Notes under the pieces: model-generated
Database searches by the model: none
What the model was told of the DNA's origin: nothing
The model's input: the letters and a program-made list of their open reading frames with translations, nothing else
Part shown: in pieces, positions 23,501 to 33,263 of the stretch
How positions within the stretch are numbered: position 1 is the first letter of the stretch
Layout: the number at the start of each line of letters is the position of its first letter
Made by a program: the position numbers and the translations under genes
From: Erodium maritimum
Lineage: Eukaryota; Streptophyta; Magnoliopsida; Geraniales; Geraniaceae
Length of the DNA stretch: 64,000 nucleotides
Reading direction: 5' to 3'
Assembly (NCBI GenBank): GCA_963921825.1
Contig: OY997588.1
Coordinates: forward strand, 84,139,043-84,203,042

Positions 23501-24426
23501 GGAGATGCAATCCTGCTTTTCCTCCTTAAAAATACGCTTGACAAACGGCCTCAGAGCCAATCCTGCAGTCTGCTGCCGACGAGGGGCCGCTGGGGAAGCA
23601 GCTGACTCCTCCCGTGCCCTCCTCTCGTAGAGCTTGGCGAGCCCCATAGCCGTGGTTAAGTCACGGGGTTACTGAATCTCTACATCCATAGCCAGAGTGC
23701 CCCGTAACCCACTCAGGAAAAGAGCCAGCTCCTGATCAGGCTTCAAAGCCGGTACCTGAGCGACCAAATGCTCAAAACTAGTCGCATATTCATCCACTGA
23801 GCCGGCCTGTTTCAATTTGGCTAACTCACCAAGCCAGTTACTTGTCAAAATTGATCCAAATCGGGTGTTACAATACCCCTTAAATTCCGTCCAATGCATG
23901 CCGGGATAATCTTGTTGCAGATTCATGTACCATAACTACACGTCCTCCTCGAGATGGAAAGAAGCCAGCATAACTCTCTCCTCCGGGGACGTGCGTTGAT
24001 GAAGGAAATAACCTTCACAACGTTTCAACCATGCAGTCGGGTCCGAGCGGCCATCGAAACGAGGGAATTCGAGGCGCGCAAAACGAGGAGCTTCTCCCCC
24101 CGACCCTGCTAATATTGGCGCCGACGCGGTTCTGGTCTGCCTCCCTCCTTCTGCAACCGACCCTGCACCGGATGGGTCGACAACGGCCCTGGGCTGCTGT
24201 CGGTCAATGGCGTCTACGCCCGGTAGTCCTTCCGGTACCGTGCTCTCCCCCTGATTCTCCACTGGCGTCACCCGAGTGGACATCGACCGAACCAGCAAGG
24301 CGAGCTCCTAGAGCTGTTTGCTCACCTGCTCGTCCTTCTCATGTCGCTCAACCATAAACGCATCCAAACGCTGCTCCAACGAATTCGAATTCTCACCCGC
24401 CATAACACCAGGCTCTAATACCACTT
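20537..24426 (-). mobile_element. Internal region of chromovirus 1 (gag-pol fossil)
   Basis: Recognisable minus-strand segments: gag capsid region (DPTAWLKRCEGYFLHQ near 24050); spacer and protease remains; reverse transcriptase (DYRELNVPTVKDKFPIPVID, SKLDLRSGYHQVRMHPADV, MPFGLTNDPLTFQ); RNase H (AYEKELIGLAQSVRHWRAYL); integrase (QSFVRACEVCQRHKAET, SMDFIDALPVSGGKTMLFVV); and a chromodomain (VLVHWAHKSPSEASWE), which targets integration in this clade. Several breaks are present, so it is not functional. Confidence 0.9.
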
Positions 24427-25801
24427 TGTTAGGTGTTCGGCTTATCGATCGTGTTATAGGACCAAGGTAAGAGCTAAAGTCAAGGGTTCGTGTGTGTGAA
24501 TCCTTGTTCTTCTTTCTATCAATGATGATAGTCAAGCTCGTAAAGGGAACTTGAGACCTTGTAGGAGAACTAACAGTTTATTAATTCTCGATAATTATTC
24601 ATATAACCCTTTTGGTTTATATATACCAAAAGAGGTTTCTCATTCCTAAAGCAACATTAATTGATAATTGATTCTAGGGAAAATTTCAATTTAATACCCT
24701 GGCAAACATTTATTTGCAATATAATACCCTAGTTTGTTTTTTTTTGCAATTTAATACCCTGACAAACATTTATTTTCACTTTCATACCCAACCGTTAACT
24801 TTCCATCCAAAATGGATGAAAAGTCCAAAATACCCCTTGAGACCAATCATATTTTCAAAACCTACCACAAAAAATCAGATTTTTATATATTTCAAAAAAC
24901 TATATTTTATTTCAAAAATATTTAAAAAAATCAGTTTTTATATATTTCAAAAATCATATTTTTATATAATTAAAAAAATCAGATTTATTTCAAAAAATAT
25001 TTAAAAAATCAGTTTTTATATATTAAAAAAAGATTTTTATATGTTTTTAAAAATAGTTTTTATATATTTAAAAAATAAATTTTCATATATTTCATAATAA
25101 TATTTTTATATAATTAAAAAAGAAGATTTATTTCAAAAAAAATAATTAAAATCAGTTTTTTTTTATATATTATAAGAATCAGATTTTTATATATTTTAAA
25201 AAATTAGATTTTATTTCAAAAAATATTTTTTTAAAATCACTTTTTATATATTTTAAAAAAATAAATTTTTACATATTTCAAAAATCATATTTTTATGTAA
25301 TTCTAAAAAACAGAATTATTTTTTTTAAAAATAAAATAAAATCAGTTTTTTATATATTAAAAAAACAGATTTTTATATATTTCAAAAAATATTTTAAAAA
25401 AATCGGTTTTTATATATTTAAAAAAATCAAAGATTGAAGGGTGTTTTGGGTATTTTTTGAAAAAACAAGGTCATGTGCAAAGCACATGACTACTTTCCAT
25501 CCATTTTGGATGGAAAGTTAACGGTTGGGTATGAAAGTGAAAATAAATGTTTGTCAGGGTATTAAATTGCAAATAAAAAACAAGTTAGGGTATTATATTG
25601 CAAATAAATGTTTGCCAGGGTATTAAATTGAAATTTTCCCTTGATTCTATCCAAAGTTACCCAAATCCTAATACAATTGTAATCTTAAGAAATAACAATA
25701 AAAGGAAATACTTGATAGCTTCCTAGCCATTGTCTGATTCTCCTTGGCCACGGGTTCGTCTCTTGTATACGACCCCGTACCGGCCAACCCGGCCCATAAC
25801 A
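24427..25801 (-). repeat. Right (5') LTR of chromovirus 1, with MITE insertion
   Basis: Aligns to the left LTR at both ends. A foldback MITE lies at 24677-25640. It retains a single GTTTCTCATTCCT-like site (about 24643-24655), the empty site of the retroposon in the left LTR. Confidence 0.9.
24677..25640. mobile_element. Mutator-type foldback MITE 1, 964 bp
   Basis: Inverted arms of about 170 bp: left starts GGGAAAATTTCAATTTAATA, right ends TATTAAATTGAAATTTTCCC. The perfect 9-bp duplication TTGATTCTA flanks it (24668-24676, 25641-25649), and the sister LTR shows the unoccupied site once at 20376. The 600-bp core is extremely AT-rich and is built from repeats of ATCAG(A/T)TTTTTATATATTT. It has no coding capacity. 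Confidence 0.95.
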
Positions 25802-26041
25802 TTGTACTGGTCTATAGAGATTGTGTTGTTTATCAGAATGTGATTATTCTTATTCTTTTGTTACAAATACTGAATTTTAGACACATGTACTGTACTGGTC
25901 TATAGAGATTGTGTTGTTCATCAGAATGTGATTATTCTTATTCTTTTGTTACAAATACTGAATTTTAGACACATGCATTGTACTGATCTGTAGAGATTGT
26001 GTTGTTGTTCATCAGAATGTGAAGGGTTTGAATTTAATCTA

Positions 26042-28222
26042 GGGAAAATTTCAGTTTAACACCCTGTCAAATATTTAATTTCATTTTGATACCACTGGCA
26101 TAAATTTTTAACACTTTCATACCTAAACCAAACATTTAATGACACTTTCATACCTAGTCGTCAGATTCTGTTAATTTTCCATCTAAAATAGGTATAATAT
26201 CCATAATACCCCTAACTATTACTCAAAATTTTAAACTCATATCATTGAATTCAGAACTTAAAAATAAGTGAACTGACAATAATACCCTTCATTTTTTTGA
26301 GCGAAAGGTGCAAAAATTTTATTGAAAATCAGAGGTAACGATATATTGGAGTGCATCAGGCATTGGGCTTGACCACGGAAGAACTAGCATAGAACGCGCC
26401 TCTCTGGCTAGCCAGTGAGAAGCCGTGTTCGCTGTTCTTTTAACAAATTGAAGGGTAGTCTCTTGTTGTTGTGAAAGAAATTCCCGGATGTCTCGAATGA
26501 ATGTTCCAATGGGGGAGACTGGAGGATTACCATGCGAAATCATGTTGAGAAGTACTTGAGCGTCAGACCGGATAACGACACTGAGCCCAAGGAGTGGTGC
26601 ATTTTTTAGTGCTATCGCCAGAGCACATGCTTCGACCATAATAGGACTCCAAATCCCCGGCAAGAGACCATTTGCAGCTAATCGAACCGATCCAAGAAAG
26701 TCCCTAACGATCACGCCCCATGAAGATTGCCGAGTATCTTGAAATACAACCCTATCCACATTAATAGCAATGGTACTGGAGGGTGGGCGAACCCATTTAG
26801 CCGACCAATTCGGTGGGTGGGGTGTTAAAATGAAATTTTTCCTATTTTTAATAATTCATTATTTTCAATTTCAATATAGTTTTATTTGATATTCTTATTT
26901 TTTTTTATTTATCATTTTGATACCACCAAATGTTGCAGATCTAATCCATGAACAATCTAAATCTAAACATGAAGCAACATCATCTATACTATCTATCCAA
27001 ACATGAAGCAAGGCGTGGAAATGGGGGCAAAAACAAGTTTCTTTAAATTGGTTTAAGCCACAAAAAGAGAAACACAAAAACAGTGGCTTCTTCGACCTCA
27101 TGTTCTTAGTTTCGCAGAACACAAACCAAAAAGCAAACAAACAGTGAACTCCAAAAAGAGGTAAGTTTTCAATCTTCTTTGTCCCTTTTTTTTTTCCAAT
27201 CTTCTTAGTCCCTTTTTTTTTCTTCAAAATCAGAGACCAAAAAAAAAAAAATAGAAACAGTCCCAATTTTTTTTTTCAAAAGTAAATCTGTTTTTTTTTT
27301 CTCGAAACAGAGACGAGTGTTTTTCCTTTTCAGAAACCAAATCGAAAGAAAAACCACAAAACTCAGGAACGAGTTTTTTTTTCTTTCAGAAACAGAATCA
27401 CAATTTTCTTTTCAGAATCGGTAAAGAGATAAAACCCAAAATCAGTTTTTTTTCCTTATCCAAAACCGTTTGAAAAACCCAGACCAGCAAAAAAAAAAAA
27501 AAAAAATCCCAGCTCAACAACTCAGAACCAGTACCTGTGTTCTAGCATAGATGATGGAAGGCTAGAAATATAATTTCCAGTTGCTTCATGTTTGGTTTTG
27601 GATTTGGATTGCTCATAGATTGGATCTGCATGATTTGGAGATTTGGGAAGAGAAAGTGAAAAAAATTAAATTGATGGGTGTTGAATTGAAAAATAAAGAT
27701 ATGAATTAAATTTAAAAAGTTAAAAAAATTTAATTTTAATATATATATATATATATATATAATTTAAAATAAACTATAATATATAATATGATTTATAAGT
27801 GTATGTTTTTTTTCTTTCAAAAATTGATTTTTATATTAGTTTTTAAATAAAAATTGAATTTTTAAAAATAAAAAATATTTTTCATAAATAAAAACTGAAT
27901 TAACAAAAATAAAAAGTGATTTTATAAAATTTGAAAATTTTGAATGATATTTTTTATTTTAACATCCTAACAATGAAGAGTATTATTGTCATTTCACTTA
28001 TTTTTAAGTTCTGAATTCAATGGCATGAGTTTGAAAATTTGAGTAATAGTTAGGGGTATTATGGACATTTGACCTATGTTGGATGGAATGTTAACATAAT
28101 CTGACGGCTGGGTATGAAAGTGTTATTAAATGTTTGATTTAGGTATGAAAGTGTTAAAAATTTATTTCAGAGTATCAAAATGAAATTAAATATTTGGCAG
28201 GGTATTAAACTGATATTGTCCC
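26042..28222. mobile_element. Large foldback Mutator-like element (MITE 2), 2.18 kb
   Basis: Left end GGGAAAATTTCAGTTTAACA, right end reversed GGGACAATATCAGTTTAATA. The perfect 9-bp duplication TTTAATCTA flanks it (26033-26041, 28223-28231). Inverted similarity continues far inward: 26935-26985 (GATCTAATCCATGAACAATC) pairs with 27575-27640, so most of the element is a palindrome around a core of T-runs and A-runs (27180-27510). No transposase remains. A LINE fragment sits in the left arm. An (AT)n run lies at about 27740-27760. Confidence 0.9.
26297..26823 (-). mobile_element. LINE 3' fragment with RNase H domain, inside MITE 2
   Basis: A minus-strand frame (about 26760-26319) encodes a plant-L1-type RNase H: NVDRVVFQDTRQSSWGVIVRD at the start, a conserved E in MVEACALAIAL, a D in VIRSDAQVLLNMI, and NTASHWLAREA near the end. 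A short T run (poly(A) on the minus strand) lies at its left edge. Reverse transcriptase is absent, so it is strongly 5'-truncated. The matching right arm of the host element lacks it, which fixes the insertion. I could not resolve a clear target duplication. Confidence 0.8.
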
Positions 28223-28229
28223 TTTAATC

Positions 28230-28236
28230 TATATAT
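28230..28236 (+). promoter_or_regulatory. TATA-like box of the PPR gene beside a transposon end
   Basis: TCTATATATGG overlaps the last base pairs of the 9-bp duplication of MITE 2 and lies about 75 bp before the ATG at 28310. Candidate core promoter. Confidence 0.4.
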
Positions 28237-28309
28237 GGATACCCATGTGTTGTTTTTTTGTAGATATTGTTTTAGTGGCTGCGAATAGGTGCCAAAATAA
28301 ACATAGAGT

Positions 28310-29860
28310 ATGGCTGCTACAATTCCTCCGACCATCAGCTCGCTTCAGATGTGCCGGGAATTCGAGGAGGTAAGACAGGTGCACGCTCAAATGATTGTTT
28401 CAGGGCTCATCAATCGTCGTCCCAATGCTTCAAAGCTCGTGGGCTCCTACGTTGCAGTATCAGAAATCGGCTACGCCATGTCTGTATTTGAAGCCAAGGC
28501 ATGTCGTGATGTCTTCGCCTACAACACCATCATGCGAGGGTCGAGGCCCTCTGATTCTCTGCTCTTCTACAACAAGCTCTTGCTCTATGGTCTTGTTCCC
28601 GACAACTACTCCTACACGTTTGTCCTCAAAGCCTGCTCTTGTCTGAAGGCGGTTTCGGAAGGGAAGCAAGTGCATTGCCAGATAATCAAGGTTGGGAAAG
28701 AGCCCGACACCCACATCCACAGCTCGTTGTTACACATGTACGCGAGTTCTGGTCAGATTGACTGCGCAGAGCGTGTTCTGGCGGAGTTCTCGGAAGAGAA
28801 CGTGGTGGCCAAGAACTCGATGGTGTCGGGGTGTTTTGTTCATGGCCACGTGGAAAAGGCGAAGTCTGTGTTCGATGACGTGATAGCAAAAGATGTGGCG
28901 TCGTGGAGCGCGATGGTGTCGGGGTACACGAAGAATGGGATGTATTGGGAAGCACTGGAAATGTTCCGGGACATGGTAGCGTCTGGGGTTGCTCCCAACG
29001 AATCAACGTTGGTGAGCGCCTTATCGGCTTGCGCCCACCTGGGAGCCCGAGACCTGGGGCTGTGGATACACGCGTTCATGGACAAGATTGGGATCGAAAC
29101 GAGCAACTCTCTCGGCACTGCCCTCGTTGACATGTATGCTAAATGCGGGAGCATCGAGAATGCACGCAAGGTGTTCGAGGAAATGCCCCTGAGAGATGTG
29201 GTTACATGGGGAGCTATGATTTCTGGTTTTGCTATACACGGGAGAGCCGAGGAGTGTTTTCAACTGGTGGAAGAGATGGTTGCTGGCGGGACTTACCCGA
29301 ACGGAGTCATCTTCGTGGCGGTTTTATCTGCTTGTTCACACGGGGGATTGGTGGAGAGGGGACGGCATTACTTCAAGAGGATGGTGGGGGAGTTCGGGAT
29401 CAGGCCGTCGGTGGAGCATTACGGATGTATGGTGGACCTGCTGGGACGGGCGGGGTTGGTTGCAGAGGCGGAGGAGGTGATCGATTCCATGAGGGTGGAG
29501 CCTAACTCGGTGGTATGGGGCGCGTTGCTTAGCGCTTGCAGCGAGTACAAGGACGTGAGGAGAGGGAAGCGGGCGTTGAGGGAGCTGGAGGAGATGGAAC
29601 CGGGGGCCGGAGATTGGTACAAGCTTGCGGGCATCATGTATGCGAGGGCCGGGAGGAAGGGAGATGCAGAACAAGTGAGGAGGATGATCAAGGAGAGGGA
29701 GATGGAGAGTAGAAAAGGGTGGAGTTGCATTCAACTTCAAGGGATGCTTCATCATTTTGAAGTGGGAGCTACTCATCATGACAAGGCAACAGATATCTAT
29801 AAGATCACTGAGGAACTTAACAGAGCTATACTCATTCAAGATGCACCATTCTTTTGCTGA
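28310..29860 (+). CDS. Pentatricopeptide repeat protein, PLS class, E/E+ type
   Basis: An intronless gene for a 516-residue RNA-binding protein, expected in mitochondria or chloroplasts, where PLS-E proteins specify C-to-U editing sites and recruit a separate DYW deaminase (family knowledge). PPR-type motifs run from about residue 60 to 430: DVFAYNTIMRGS, PDNYSYTFVLKACSCL, HIHSSLLHMYASSGQIDCAE, DVASWSAMVSGYTKNGMYWE, SLGTALVDMYAKCGSIENAR, DVVTWGAMISGFAIHG. The E motif follows (VEPNSVVWGALLSAC), then an E+-like end (GWSCIQLQGMLHHFEV). No DYW domain is present; the stop comes about 35 residues after E+. A transit peptide is not obvious at the N-terminus. The frame is clean. A foldback transposon ends 88 bp before the ATG. 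Confidence 0.92.
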   Translation: MAATIPPTISSLQMCREFEEVRQVHAQMIVSGLINRRPNASKLVGSYVAVSEIGYAMSVFEAKACRDVFAYNTIMRGSRPSDSLLFYNKLLLYGLVPDNYSYTFVLKACSCLKAVSEGKQVHCQIIKVGKEPDTHIHSSLLHMYASSGQIDCAERVLAEFSEENVVAKNSMVSGCFVHGHVEKAKSVFDDVIAKDVASWSAMVSGYTKNGMYWEALEMFRDMVASGVAPNESTLVSALSACAHLGARDLGLWIHAFMDKIGIETSNSLGTALVDMYAKCGSIENARKVFEEMPLRDVVTWGAMISGFAIHGRAEECFQLVEEMVAGGTYPNGVIFVAVLSACSHGGLVERGRHYFKRMVGEFGIRPSVEHYGCMVDLLGRAGLVAEAEEVIDSMRVEPNSVVWGALLSACSEYKDVRRGKRALRELEEMEPGAGDWYKLAGIMYARAGRKGDAEQVRRMIKEREMESRKGWSCIQLQGMLHHFEVGATHHDKATDIYKITEELNRAILIQDAPFFC

Positions 29861-30029
29861 AGACATTATACAGTGTGTGAATTTTAAATCATATGAGAGT
29901 AAAATAGTTATTTTAAAAAGAAGAATAAGTTTGTGGTCAATTAATGTATAGGACATGGCTTCGGTACGGTGGCAGCATCCTCCGGAGACTTGATGAGCGA
30001 TTGAGATAGACAGAGCTCTATCGGTAAGG
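29861..30029. other. 3' flank of the E-type PPR gene
   Basis: AT-rich sequence following the stop codon. No clear polyadenylation signal or other feature is recognised. Confidence 0.4.
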
Positions 30030-30290
30030 AGCAAGAAGGTGAGCTTCGAAGAGTGCACAATCTGATTTTCCCGAACAGTTCGAATCTGACTCTAGTTGAG
30101 GTTTTGGGGCTATGGGTGCAGACGATTTCCATGACTATCTGCTTTGATTGTAAGGTAGTAGTCGATATTATTCACAAGGATTGTAGGTTAAATTCACCTC
30201 TCGTTCTTATAATTAACGATTGTTCGTATGTTTTGTCTAGCCTCGAACATGTCCAAGTCCATTTTCTTAGGAGGGCAGCCCGTTGAGCAG
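30030..30290 (+). mobile_element. LINE RNase H scrap
   Basis: A plus-strand reading includes DCKVVVDIIHKDCRLNSP and LSSLEHVQVHFLRRAAR, the C-terminal half of the LINE-type RNase H (RVT_3-like) domain. Only this end survives, and no poly(A) or duplication is visible. Confidence 0.65.
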
Positions 30291-30497
30291 CCAAAAAGAC
30301 CCGTTTTTGTCTGGATGCGAGTGGTTCGACTCTACTATTTCGATCACTTTGCGATGTATTTTGGATTAAGATATGATATAAAATTGATACCTTTAATCAA
30401 ATAAAAAAATTATCTCCGATGAAATAAGGCTAAAAAGATGACAAAAATAGAAAGAAAACAGTTAGTTGTATGGGATGTGATCTGAAGGCAGTGAAAT

Positions 30498-30504
30498 TCA
30501 AAAA
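30498..30504 (-). terminator. Pol III terminator of tRNA-Trp
   Basis: A run of five T on the minus strand about 20 nt after the end of the tRNA. Confidence 0.55.
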
Positions 30505-30522
30505 TTGAGGATTTAAGGGAAT

Positions 30523-30594
30523 TGAACCCGACGTGAATCGAACACGCAACCTTCTGATCTGGAGTCAGACGCGCTACCATTGCGCCACGGATCC
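30523..30594 (-). tRNA. trnW-CCA: tRNA-Trp (anticodon CCA)
   Basis: 72 nt on the minus strand, beginning GGATCCGTGGCGCAATGGTA and ending TTCGATTCACGTCGGGTTCA. Acceptor pairs GGATCCG with the complementary 3' side; the anticodon loop reads CTCCAGA with CCA; box A (TGGCGCAATGG) and box B (GTTCGATTC) are present. There is no intron and no encoded CCA end. A T5 run follows on the minus strand (near 30502), a Pol III terminator. It looks functional and nuclear. Confidence 0.95.
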
Positions 30595-30858
30595 TCTTAT
30601 TTATTATTCTGTACCAAAATTGTATTTATTTAGAATGGTAATATCTCAGAAGCCAGTCGAGTGGTCTACACATCCTCACATCCAAAATGAGCCAACGAGA
30701 AGAAGCCAAGTAAGCAGCCTAAATCTTAGTAAACTCATTCACATCCTCAGAAAATCGCACCCGACATATCTCCAACTATCTAAACCCAATCTCACTCACA
30801 CATATCATCAGCCATACAACACAAACAAGAAAAAAAGAAGAAAGAAACACTAACACAA
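30595..30858 (+). promoter_or_regulatory. Upstream region of psaG
   Basis: 264 bp separate the tRNA gene from the psaG start; the two are divergent. The last 60 bp are A/C-rich leader (ACACAAACAAGAAAAAAAGAAG). I see no TATA box, which is common for nuclear photosystem genes. Confidence 0.45.
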
Positions 30859-31296
30859 ATGGCATCCACTACCAGCATGTTCTCGGCGGCCGGCGCCCTG
30901 AGGAGCCCGTCGAACAACAGCATGGTCGTGAGGAGGCGGCAGTCCGTGTCGATCGGCGGCGGCAGCAGGAGGAGGAGCTTGGCCGTGAAGGCGGAGCTGA
31001 ACCCGTCGGTGGTGATAAGCCTGAGCACGGGGCTGTCGCTGTTCCTGGGGCGGTTCGTGTTCTTCAACTTCCAGAGGGAGAACGTGGCGAAGCAGGGGCT
31101 GCCGGAGCAGAACGGCGTGACCCACTTCGAGGCCGGCGACAGCAGGGCCAAGGAGTACGTGAGCCTGCTCAAGTCCAACGACCCCGTCGGCTTCAACATC
31201 GTCGACGTCCTCGCCTGGGGCTCCATCGGCCACATCGTCGCCTACTACATCCTCGCCACCACCTCCAACAACTACGATCCTTCCTTCTTCGGTTGA
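30859..31296 (+). CDS. psaG: Photosystem I reaction centre subunit V (PSI-G), chloroplast
   Basis: 145 residues, single exon. PSI-G is a peripheral thylakoid subunit at the LHCI side of photosystem I that stabilises antenna binding (family knowledge). Residues 1-45 are a serine/arginine-rich transit peptide ending near VKAELNPS. The mature part has helix 1 ([20 protein letters not shown]), a loop ([28 protein letters not shown]) and helix 2 ([20 protein letters not shown]), and ends YDPSFFG as in other plant PSI-G proteins. Length and motifs are complete. Coding DNA is strikingly GC-rich at third positions compared with its AT-rich flanks. Confidence is very high. Confidence 0.97.
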   Translation: MASTTSMFSAAGALRSPSNNSMVVRRRQSVSIGGGSRRRSLAVKAELNPSVVISLSTGLSLFLGRFVFFNFQRENVAKQGLPEQNGVTHFEAGDSRAKEYVSLLKSNDPVGFNIVDVLAWGSIGHIVAYYILATTSNNYDPSFFG

Positions 31297-31614
31297 TTCT
31301 TCCCACACTCCCTTCTTTTCTCTGTAATATTGCTACTCTATTTATTACTCTCATCGTCCTCCTTTCTTTGTAACTCACTCACGTTTATGGATTCGACCCT
31401 CTTCCTTTATCCACCTCTCTCTTGAATTTATTTATTTTTGTTTTGATTCACCTCTATCTTCTTCCACTGCATCTTATTCAAGTTTAATGATCTGTTCGAC
31501 TAAATTAAGAATCGACGTTATCTTATTCAAATATACACAAAATACATGGTATTCAAACTAATGTATAGAATATCTGGTATCCAAAATCAAATGGAGTCAA
31601 TGATTTGGTATCAT
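31297..31614 (+). other. 3' flank of psaG
   Basis: T-rich 3' untranslated region and intergenic DNA. Polyadenylation is likely within 31300-31450 (TTTGTAA, TTTATTAC), but no certain signal is seen. Confidence 0.4.
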
Positions 31615-33255
31615 AGCTATTCGATCCACTCTCAGTCTGAAACGGAGGCCCTTGAAACACTGAGAGTGGATCGAAAATCGGTGAAAAGAATCTGCGAAAG
31701 GCCTGTTATCTAGAAGCTGGAAGGGACGTGAAGAACTCGAACTTATTCAACCTTTTCACGAACAAATTTGATATCTAGCTCTATATGCAAAGTTTGTTGG
31801 TGTTGAACAGGATCGCTAGCTAAGTAAATGACACTAACATTATCACAATAGATCAAGATAGCATGAGATATCGGACAATGAAGTTCGAGAAGTAGGTTAC
31901 ATAACAGACATGATTCAGAAACAACATTAGCAACACCTTAATATTCACCCTCCGTACTCGAGCGTGATATGATGGGATGCCATTTAGATGACCGTAAGAC
32001 TAGTTTGTCTCCCAAAATAAATACAATGTCTTGAAGTGGGCCTCCAGCCCAATCTGCTTTAATATAGGAAACAAGAATGCTATTAGATAATGGAGAAAGA
32101 TGAAGGCCAAAATAAGGAGGGTATTGAACGTAACGAATGATCCGTTTGAGGAAAGCTATCTGCCCGTATAAGGGTCATGCATATGAAGACATATATATTG
32201 CAGATGTAGGCCAATTTGGCACATCGAAAGTGGGATATTGCAATGCGCCATCAAAAGTCCAATTAGGACGATCAAATGGTAAATCAGCGCAAATACCAAG
32301 TTTGGCCTTGGTATCAACAGGGGTAACAAAAGGCGAACATGAAGACATGCCAAATGGTAAACTAACGTAAGTACCAAGTTTGGTCTTAGTATCAACAACA
32401 ATAAAAAAAAAGGCGAACATGAAGACATGCCAACTCGTCGAATAATTTCCTCAACATACATTATTTTTGATAAAAAGAGACCGACAAGATGCCTCTACAA
32501 AGCAACACCTAGAAAGTAAGACAAACTACCATGATCTGTCATAGTAAATTCGGATGCGAGGAGTGACATGATGGAGTAGCAACACTCGATGTAGTCAAAA
32601 TAATATCATCCGCATATAACAAAATATAAGTTATGTTCGTCCCCCAACGATAAATGAACAAGGAGTGATCGGAACTACGATGAAATGAACCAATAATGGA
32701 GACAAAGTTAGAAAAACATTTATACCAAGGATTTGGAGCCTGCTTGAGACCATATAAAGAACATTTTAGCAAACAAACATGATCAAGAAAAATCAGACTA
32801 TGAAATCCCATTGATTGATGCATGTAAATAGTCTTACTCAGAGTCTCATGCAAAAATAAACATTCTTGATATCCAAATGATGAATGGGCTAAGACTGAGT
32901 AACGACGATGTGAGGGACTGCGAATGGTAGAAGGCTTAACAGCATGACTGAAAGTCACATCACAATCAATCCAAATATGTGGCGAGCGTCCATCACCTAC
33001 AAGATAGGCCTTATAATGCTCAAAAGAACCATTAGATTGTGTCTTATGACAAAAAAAAAACCCCACATTGAGCGAATAACATTCACATTAGATGGTTTGA
33101 GGAACCAATTCTCATGCCTTATTATTAATTAAGGCATTATACTCATCAGTCATATCGGCCTTCCAATTTGGATCAAAAAGAGCAGAGAGGGAGAATAGTA
33201 GTTTGGGTTTGGTCATACCTGCTCCTAGTAATCATATGATGAAGGGAGTTGGAGT
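31615..33255 (-). mobile_element. Ty1/copia fragment (RT and RNase H fossil)
   Basis: Minus-strand remains of copia pol. The reverse transcriptase is clear (SLYGLKQAP, then LLYADDIILT at about 32600); RNase H remains continue to about 31640. Integrase-to-RT linker text at 33070-33250 matches the left edge of copia-A. The element is heavily broken and has no LTR of its own in view. Confidence 0.8.
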
Positions 33256-33263
33256 ATAGGATG

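Larger units (their letters stand above)
19354..25801 (-). mobile_element. Ty3/gypsy chromovirus 1 (Reina-like), both LTRs
   Basis: A minus-strand gypsy element with perfect TTGTA duplications (19349-19353, 25802-25806). The LTRs open TGTTAGGTGTTCGGC (minor variants) and end CGGCCCATAACA. The 5' LTR is the right one; the primer-binding site TGGTATTAGAGCC follows it on the minus strand, and a G-rich tract (GGGGGGAGTGA) precedes the 3' LTR. Parts in minus order: gag (24298-23669), protease and reverse transcriptase (about 23647-22322), RNase H (22306-21800), integrase (21794-about 21030), then a C-terminal chromodomain (about 20721-20560). It is broken in many places. The last 150 bp of the LTRs differ at about nine positions by eye, so it is older than copia-B. 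Each LTR carries a later insertion. Confidence 0.93.
19298..26022. repeat. 88-bp tandem repeat in the LLG 3' flank, split by the chromovirus
   Basis: The unit GATTATTCTTATTCTTTTG...CACATG...TTGTACTGG...CATCAGAATGT starts near 19298, 25842 and 25930 (period 88 bp for the two contiguous copies). The first unit is interrupted at TTGTA by the retrotransposon 19354-25801. Copies differ at only a few positions. Confidence 0.85.

Noticed and set aside
24780-25440. Repeat array that might resemble a CRISPR array
   Set aside because: AT-rich direct repeats without constant spacers, in the core of a foldback MITE of a plant genome.
31600-31625. Primer-binding-site-like TGGTATCATAGC on the plus strand
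   Set aside because: No LTR end precedes it and it lies at the 3' side of a minus-strand copia fragment, so chance similarity is more likely.
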